Positions 42,670 through 48,578 of a DNA stretch of 48,578 nucleotides are shown one piece after another. Each line of letters starts with the position of its first letter. Positions within the stretch are counted from its first letter, which is position 1. The DNA comes from Hoylesella loescheii DSM 19665 = JCM 12249 = ATCC 15930 (GTDB lineage: Bacteria > Bacteroidota > Bacteroidia > Bacteroidales > Bacteroidaceae). A program made the position numbers and the translations under genes. The DNA is taken from assembly GCF_000378085.1 (NCBI RefSeq), contig NZ_KB899226.1, positions 1-48,578 on the forward strand, given 5' to 3'. The notes below the pieces were generated by a model. It was not told the DNA's origin, made no database searches, and saw only the letters and a list, made by a program, of their open reading frames with translations.

Positions 42670-45600
42670 ATGGCATATAATAAGAAAAACGTCCTTGAAG
42701 CCAATACGGAAACTATCCGTGTGGTCTTGCGCCTGGAGAAAGAACGCCGCGAAGCCACCGAAGCTGAGAAAAGTATCTTACGGGACTACCAAGGCTTCGG
42801 TGGCTTGAAATGTGTACTCAACCGTACGGATAACCCCGATGACATCCGCTATTGGAGCAAGTCGGAGCAACACCTCTTCGAGCCAACCCAAAGGCTCAAG
42901 CAGATGATTTACCGTGATGCCGTTGATGCCAATACCGCCAAGCGGTATTGGGAGAGCATCAAGGCAAGCGTGCTAACCTCCTTCTATACTGATACCCGCA
43001 TCGTTTCTGCCATCTCAGACGCACTTGCCTTCACAAACCTGCAGATAAGACGATGCTTAGACCCTTCTATGGGTATGGGTGCCTTTGCCGAAATCTTTGC
43101 AAGGCAAGCAGGAGTTGTAGATGCAATGGAAAAGGATCTGCTCACTGCCCGCATCTCACAGGCCCTGCACCCCTATGGCAAAGGCAATATCTTCGTCCGA
43201 AACGAGCCTTTTGAAGCTATTGGGGAGTTAGAAAACAAAGACAAATACGACCTTATTACAAGTAACATTCCTTTCGGTGATTTCATGGTCTATGACCGAG
43301 AATACAGCAAAGGTAAGGACACTCTTAAACGTGAGTCCACACGTGCCATTCACAATTACTTCTTCGTGAAAGGTCTGGACTGCATCAAGGAAGGTGGAAT
43401 TTTGGCATTCATCACCTCACAGGGCGTATTAGACAGTCCCCGCAATGAAGCCATACGCCGTTACCTCATGCAGAACAGCCGCCTTATCTCCGCTCTCCGA
43501 CTGCCATCGGGTATGTTTTCAGACAATGCAGGAACGGCCGTGGGCAGTGACCTCATCGTCCTACAGAAGCAGACAGGTAAAGAAATCAGCGAGGGCATTG
43601 AGCAGCAGTTCGTAGAAACCGTTTCCGTTCCCAAGGAAGAAGGCTCTTCTGTCGTCTTCAAGCATAACTCTCTTTTTGTAGGGGATTGGAAAGACATATC
43701 TCATCGCACCGTTGCCACAGAGCGCATAATGGGTACAGACCCTTATGGAAGACCTGCATGGGAGTATCGGTTCACAGGAGGGATTGAGGAAATGGCAGAA
43801 AGTCTCCGAACACGGCTCTCCCTTGAAATGGAACAACGTATCGACCGTAAACTATATGAAACAGGTATACCGATGACAGAGGTAGAGCGAGAGGCAGAAG
43901 CGGAGAAACAGCTTCGCAAGTTGGGTATTACCATAATTCGGGAAGAAGAAACAGAGAAGACAAAGACTGAAGACAAGGGTATAAACGATGCCTATAACCT
44001 CATGCCCGACAGTATCAGGAAGCAACTACCAAAACTTTACAGCACGGAAAAGGAACTCATAGGCGATAAGGTTGCCTATGCATGCTATTTCTTCCCTATG
44101 GGAGCATACACAGCCTACCTTCTGGAATATGATCCTAAGAGCCGCATTGGCTTCGGTGCTGTCACGATGGGTTACGGCTGGGAGCTTGGCAATATGTCCC
44201 TCGATGAGATGGAAGGCGTAAAAGTAAGAGGACTGGGCATTGAACGTGACCTGTACTTCTCTCCTAAGAAATTGCACGAGATAGCCGAACTGGAAGAAAT
44301 AGTCAGGGGACAATATACCAAAGAAGAAGTGGTAGCAGAGGAAATCAAGGAAGAAGTGATAACAAAGGCAGAAACAGAGAATAAGGTTAAAGAGACTGTA
44401 ACCATTGCTTCTGAGAACGATACGCAGATAATGGAAAATACCGTTCCTAACGGCGAGACAATTCCATTACAGCCGTCATCATCAGAGTCTGCCCCACAAC
44501 AATTCGTATCAGAACAGCCTTCCATGACTATAGAACCTGCTCCCGAAGGCGTACCCGCCTTGACACTTCATCATCAATACGAGCAGGAACCACAAGAAAT
44601 CCGTACGGATATTGAAGCCCCGAGAGAGATGAACGGGCAGACGATATTCTTTGACGACGATCATCATCCGGTGGTGGACAATAACATGGAAGACATCGGA
44701 CAACCGGAGCAACTGTCACTATTTGCCCCGGAGGAATACAGTCTTTGGACAAGAGAAGTTACCCGTGTGAACCATGAAATCAAGGATAATTCAGGAACTT
44801 CACAGGTGCGCCGTCCTATAACTCAAACTGCTCCCCAGAAACCATCGGAGTCCAAGATACAAAAGGCAGCGACCATTCCTCAACGGCGTACCCGTGGCAG
44901 CAGGAAAGCGGCTTCTTCCTCTTCACGTGAGCCATCCCTTTTCGACTTCATGAACGAAGCCGAGGAGCGCAAGCCGCAGCCGATAGCAGAAGTCAGAAAA
45001 GAGTTTGACGCTTCACCGCGCCCTTTTCTCTCTTCGCCGGACTCTCACCTGAGAGACGGCTCCATTGTCGTGCAGAAAGGTCAGGTGGGGTTTCTTTCTG
45101 ACCTGAAGCGACATCCGACCTTCAACCCGATGGACTTGCCGTATGCGCAGCTTTCCCGTCTCAAAGCCTATATCGAGATACGGGAGTGCTATCACCGTCT
45201 CTATGACTACGAGGCAGAGAACCATGCAGAAGACAGGGAAGACCGCAGCAGGCTCAACCACCTGTATGATGACTATGTTGCACGTTGGGGCTACTTTAAC
45301 CAGAAAGCGAACACCGACATCATCAAGATGGATGCTACAGGCGTGGAAATGCTGTTCTTGGAACGCTCCGAGAACGGCAGGTACATCAAGGCGGACATCT
45401 TCGACCATCCAACGGCATTTTCTACCACGGAACTGACCATTGCCACAGACCCGATGGAGGCTCTTGGCGCATCGCTCAACAAGTACGGCACAGTGGAACT
45501 TGATTACATGAGTTCGCTTTTACCTGATATGGAGGAAAGCGACATCATTTCTTCCTTGGAAGGGCGCATCTATTTCAATCCCGAAAAAAACGCATACGAG

Positions 45601-48578
45601 GTGGCGGATAAGTTCATTTCGGGCAATGTAATAGAAAAGGCGGAGCGCATCGAGTCGTGGCTCTTGGACCATCCCGGGCACGAGGAAGCAAAGCAGAGCC
45701 TTGCTGCCCTACGTGCAGCCACGCCAACACCCATTCCTTTTGCGGACCTTGACTTCAATCTCGGTGAACGCTGGATACCTGCCAAGGTCTATGGCAGGTT
45801 TGCTTCGGAGTTTTTCGGGACGGATATTGGCGTATCCTACCATTCCAACATGGACGAGTACGGCATTGTCTGCGACCGAAAGAATGCCAATATCTGGCAC
45901 AAGTATGCCGTACAGGGAGAGTTCCGCCGCTATGACGGCATCAATCTCTTGAAGCATGCCCTGCACAATACCATTCCCGACATCAACAAGAGCAAGGAGG
46001 TGACGGACAAGGTTACGGGAGAGACCAAGACCATCAAAGTAAGGGACGGACATGCCATCCAGATGGCAAATGCCAAGATTGAGGAAATCAGACAAGGCTT
46101 TGTCGATTGGCTCGGGCGCACACCCGATACCTTCAAACAGCAACTCTCCGACAGATACAACCGCCTTTTTAACTGTTTTGTACGCCCTAACTTTGACGGT
46201 ACGCACCAGACCTTTCCCGACCTTGACCTCAAACGATTGGGTATTGATGACCTTTACAAGAGCCAGAAGGATGCAGTGTGGATGCTCAAAACCAACGGTG
46301 GCGGCATCTGCGACCACGAGGTGGGGGCGGGAAAGACACTCATCATGTGTACAGCTGCCTACGAGATGAAGCGCTTGGGACTGGCAAACAAGCCGATGAT
46401 TATCGGACTGAAGGCAAATGTATTCGACATTGCCGATACCTTTAGGAAAGCTTATCCTAATGCTAAGGTACTCTATCCTGGTAAGAACGATTTTAATAAA
46501 CAGAACAGACAACGTATCTTCAACGACATCAAGAACAACGACTGGGACTGTATCATCCTCACGCACGAACAGTTCGGTATGATACCGCAGGCCTTGGAGA
46601 TACAGGAAGCGATTATGCAAAAGGAACTGGACTCCGTGGAAGAGAACCTCGAGGTGTTGCGGCAACAAGGAAGAGATATCTCCCGTGGGATGCTCAAAGG
46701 ACTGGAAAAACGCAAACAGACGCTTGAAGCCAAGTTACAGAACATACAGGACAGCATCACCGAACGCAAGGACGATGCGGTGGATTTCAAGATGATGGGT
46801 ATCGATCACCTCTTTGTAGATGAATCGCACCAATTCAAGAACCTGATGTTCAACACTCGCCATGACCGTGTATCGGGCTTGGGTAATCCTGATGGTTCAC
46901 AGCGTGCCTTAAACATGCTCTTTGCCATTCATACCATACAAGAACGGTCCGGAAAGGACTTAGGAGCCACTTTCCTTTCGGGAACGACCATTTCCAATAG
47001 CCTGACGGAGTTGTATCTTCTTTTCAAGTATCTCCGTCCGCAGGCTTTGGAAAAGCAAGGTATCAATAGTTTTGATGCATGGGCAGCCGTCTTTGCCAAG
47101 AAATCGACTGACTACGAGTTCTCCATCACCAATGAGATTATCCAAAAGGAACGTTACCGTACCTTCATCAAAGTGCCCGAACTGGCTGCTTTCTATGCGG
47201 AGATTTGCGATTTTCGCACGGCAAAGGATATTGGCATCGACCGCCCGGAAAAGAATGAGATACTACACAACATTCCGCCTACACCCGAGCAGGAAGTCTT
47301 TATCGGAAAGCTGATGGAGTTTGCCAAGAGTGGCGATGCCACAATCTTGGGGCGAGCACCTCTGAGTGAGAGTGAGGAAAGGGCAAAGATGCTTATCGCA
47401 ACAGACTACGCGAGGAAGATGAGCCTTGATTTACGCATGATTGATGAAAAAGGGTACTCAGACCATATAGACAACAAGGCAAGCCATTGTGCCAAGATGC
47501 TCAATGACTATTACCGAAAGTACGATACACAGAAAGGTACACAGTTCGTGTTCTCTGACTTGGGAACTTACAAGCCCGGCGGAGAGTTCAACATCTATTC
47601 GGAAATCAAGCGTAAGCTGGTAGAAGACTATCATATCCCGTCCTACGAGATACGTTTCATTCAGGAATGCAAGAACGAGAAAGCAAAGAAGGCAATGGTA
47701 GATGCGATGAACCGCGGTGATATTCGCATTATCTTCGGTTCTACGTCCATGTTGGGTACTGGTGTGAATGCCCAGCAACGTGCCGTTGCGATCCATCATT
47801 TGGACACGCCTTGGCGACCTTCGGACTTAGAGCAGCGTAACGGACGTGCCGTACGCAAAGGAAACCTCATCGCCAAAGAGTTTGCCGACAACAAAGTCGA
47901 TGTGATTATCTATGCCGTGGAACGTTCCTTGGATAGCTACAAGTTTAACCTGCTGCATAACAAGCAGCTGTTCATCAATCAACTGAAAAGTAACCAGCTT
48001 GGTTGTCGCACCATCGACGAGGGTTCGATGGATGAGGACAGCGGCATGAACTTCTCAGAGTATGTAGCAGTGCTTTCAGGCAATACCGACCTTTTGGAAA
48101 AAGCAAGATTGGATAAGAAGATTACTACCTTGGAATCAGAACGTAAGAACTTCCTCCGTGAACGTGATGCTGCAACAGGGAAGTTGGCTGAGATTGACAG
48201 TTCCGTATCTTTCCATACAGACAAAATCAAGGAAGCACAGTCTGACTTAGCTCTATTTGAGCAGCGTGTAGAACGTGATGCCGATGGACAGCCCATCAAC
48301 AAACTAACTATCAAGGGTGTGGAAGATAGTACAGACTTCAAGGTCATTGCTGCACGTTTACAGGAGATTGACGAGAAAGCTCGCACCAAAGGGGAATACC
48401 ACAAAATTGGCGAAATCTATGGTTTCTCCATTATGGTCAAGACAGAGAGTACTTCCAAGGATTTGTTTGACTGTTCGGTGAACCGCTTCTTCGTCAAAGG
48501 ACAGGAGAGTATCTACTATACCTATAATAATGGTAAGTTGGCAACAGACCCGAAACTTGCGTGTCAGAACTTCATTAA
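42670..48578 (+). CDS. N6-adenine methylase/SNF2-type helicase fusion, C-terminus outside the window
   Basis: The frame is open from the ATG at 42670 to the window end (1969 codons) with no stop. An N-terminal methyltransferase-like domain has the SAM loop DPSMGMG (131-137) and NIPFGD at 199-204 in place of NPPY. A Pro/Gln/Glu-rich linker (about 560-780) follows. A helicase domain has Walker A VGAGKT (1218-1223), DESH (1384-1387) and motif [12 protein letters not shown] (from 1722), then coiled coil. Such giant proteins are common in Bacteroidota conjugative elements and are thought to protect or process the DNA after transfer. Because Pro replaces the usual aromatic position spacing, methylation activity is uncertain. 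It starts 93 bases after topB. Confidence 0.9.
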   Translation, partial: MAYNKKNVLEANTETIRVVLRLEKERREATEAEKSILRDYQGFGGLKCVLNRTDNPDDIRYWSKSEQHLFEPTQRLKQMIYRDAVDANTAKRYWESIKASVLTSFYTDTRIVSAISDALAFTNLQIRRCLDPSMGMGAFAEIFARQAGVVDAMEKDLLTARISQALHPYGKGNIFVRNEPFEAIGELENKDKYDLITSNIPFGDFMVYDREYSKGKDTLKRESTRAIHNYFFVKGLDCIKEGGILAFITSQGVLDSPRNEAIRRYLMQNSRLISALRLPSGMFSDNAGTAVGSDLIVLQKQTGKEISEGIEQQFVETVSVPKEEGSSVVFKHNSLFVGDWKDISHRTVATERIMGTDPYGRPAWEYRFTGGIEEMAESLRTRLSLEMEQRIDRKLYETGIPMTEVEREAEAEKQLRKLGITIIREEETEKTKTEDKGINDAYNLMPDSIRKQLPKLYSTEKELIGDKVAYACYFFPMGAYTAYLLEYDPKSRIGFGAVTMGYGWELGNMSLDEMEGVKVRGLGIERDLYFSPKKLHEIAELEEIVRGQYTKEEVVAEEIKEEVITKAETENKVKETVTIASENDTQIMENTVPNGETIPLQPSSSESAPQQFVSEQPSMTIEPAPEGVPALTLHHQYEQEPQEIRTDIEAPREMNGQTIFFDDDHHPVVDNNMEDIGQPEQLSLFAPEEYSLWTREVTRVNHEIKDNSGTSQVRRPITQTAPQKPSESKIQKAATIPQRRTRGSRKAASSSSREPSLFDFMNEAEERKPQPIAEVRKEFDASPRPFLSSPDSHLRDGSIVVQKGQVGFLSDLKRHPTFNPMDLPYAQLSRLKAYIEIRECYHRLYDYEAENHAEDREDRSRLNHLYDDYVARWGYFNQKANTDIIKMDATGVEMLFLERSENGRYIKADIFDHPTAFSTTELTIATDPMEALGASLNKYGTVELDYMSSLLPDMEESDIISSLEGRIYFNPEKNAYEVADKFISGNVIEKAERIESWLLDHPGHEEAKQSLAALRAATPTPIPFADLDFNLGERWIPAKVYGRFASEFFGTDIGVSYHSNMDEYGIVCDRKNANIWHKYAVQGEFRRYDGINLLKHALHNTIPDINKSKEVTDKVTGETKTIKVRDGHAIQMANAKIEEIRQGFVDWLGRTPDTFKQQLSDRYNRLFNCFVRPNFDGTHQTFPDLDLKRLGIDDLYKSQKDAVWMLKTNGGGICDHEVGAGKTLIMCTAAYEMKRLGLANKPMIIGLKANVFDIADTFRKAYPNAKVLYPGKNDFNKQNRQRIFNDIKNNDWDCIILTHEQFGMIPQALEIQEAIMQKELDSVEENLEVLRQQGRDISRGMLKGLEKRKQTLEAKLQNIQDSITERKDDAVDFKMMGIDHLFVDESHQFKNLMFNTRHDRVSGLGNPDGSQRALNMLFAIHTIQERSGKDLGATFLSGTTISNSLTELYLLFKYLRPQALEKQGINSFDAWAAVFAKKSTDYEFSITNEIIQKERYRTFIKVPELAAFYAEICDFRTAKDIGIDRPEKNEILHNIPPTPEQEVFIGKLMEFAKSGDATILGRAPLSESEERAKMLIATDYARKMSLDLRMIDEKGYSDHIDNKASHCAKMLNDYYRKYDTQKGTQFVFSDLGTYKPGGEFNIYSEIKRKLVEDYHIPSYEIRFIQECKNEKAKKAMVDAMNRGDIRIIFGSTSMLGTGVNAQQRAVAIHHLDTPWRPSDLEQRNGRAVRKGNLIAKEFADNKVDVIIYAVERSLDSYKFNLLHNKQLFINQLKSNQLGCRTIDEGSMDEDSGMNFSEYVAVLSGNTDLLEKARLDKKITTLESERKNFLRERDAATGKLAEIDSSVSFHTDKIKEAQSDLALFEQRVERDADGQPINKLTIKGVEDSTDFKVIAARLQEIDEKARTKGEYHKIGEIYGFSIMVKTESTSKDLFDCSVNRFFVKGQESIYYTYNNGKLATDPKLACQNFI

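Larger units (their letters stand above)
1..48578. mobile_element. CTnDOT-family integrative conjugative element, internal part
   Basis: The whole window reads as one conjugative element. It has a transfer operon (traA to traN), a mobilization block (mobABC) with a likely oriT, two cargo modules (iron uptake; DNA-sulfur-type defence) and a backbone block (DUF3945, topoisomerase III, methylase/helicase). Gene kinds and order are those of Bacteroidota CTnDOT-like conjugative transposons. No integrase, excision genes or attachment sites are visible, so the element's ends lie outside the window. Family assignment is from recognised proteins, not from alignment. Confidence 0.9.

Noticed and set aside
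1..48578. CRISPR arrays, tRNA or rRNA genes, insertion sequences
   Set aside because: No regularly spaced repeats, no tRNA or rRNA-like sequence and no transposase gene were recognised on reading both strands; short or divergent tRNAs could be missed by eye.

Overview
The window is an internal part of a CTnDOT-family integrative conjugative element (conjugative transposon) of a Bacteroidota bacterium, probably Bacteroides, Prevotella, Porphyromonas or a relative. The reasons are the Bacteroidota-type Tra set, a MobABC mobilization block, a relic of the regulator RteC, and promoters with the Bacteroidota -7 motif TAnnTTTG. Neither end of the element, no integrase and no tetQ/rteAB are in the window. 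Both ends of the window cut through genes.

Layout. 1-9522 (minus strand): a transfer operon read from right to left, traA, traB, a traC/D-like gene, traE, F, G (VirB4-type ATPase), I, J, K, L, M and the first 40 codons of traN. 9523-10113: a non-coding stretch with nested hairpins that is the best candidate for oriT and carries the mob promoter. 10114-13892 (plus): mobA (relaxosome accessory), mobB (relaxase), mobC (VirD4-type coupling protein). 14147-14473: a 5'-truncated rteC. 14557-22883: an iron/siderophore cassette with a YbtA-like AraC regulator, a DUF4374 surface lipoprotein (XusB-like) and a TonB receptor on the minus strand, and a divergent YbtPQ/IrtAB-like ABC exporter-fold pair on the plus strand. 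23081-24085: a scar in which a frameshifted internal fragment of the DUF3945 gene is joined directly to the 3' end of a second, diverged mobC. 24202-38849 (minus): a tightly packed nine-gene operon plus a small HTH regulator. 39064-48578 (plus): the element backbone resumes with DUF3945, topoisomerase III and a giant methylase/SNF2-helicase protein that runs off the window.

The nine-gene operon is the most interesting part. Its first three genes (DUF4007 protein, ~1050-residue P-loop ATPase, PAPS-reductase-like ATP pyrophosphatase with a four-cysteine cluster) match in kind and order sspB-sspC-sspD of single-strand DNA phosphorothioation. They are followed by a protein with two GHKL ATPase folds (MORC/Hsp90-like and histidine-kinase-like), a receiver-domain protein with an intact phosphoacceptor pocket, an unknown protein, a PLD-nuclease/SF2-helicase fusion, a 77-residue protein, a DndD/RAD50-like ATPase with a zinc hook and a final unknown protein. 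I read this as a phosphorothioation-type anti-phage system whose restriction half may be coupled to a two-component-like signalling pair. No cysteine desulfurase (SspA/DndA), SspE, DndB or DndE is visible, so sulfur would have to come from a host desulfurase.

The order mobC / iron cassette / DUF3945-fragment :: mobC-fragment / defence operon / DUF3945 suggests that the interval between mobC and DUF3945 is a cargo hotspot. Two related elements appear to have been joined there, with the backbone between the two cargos deleted.
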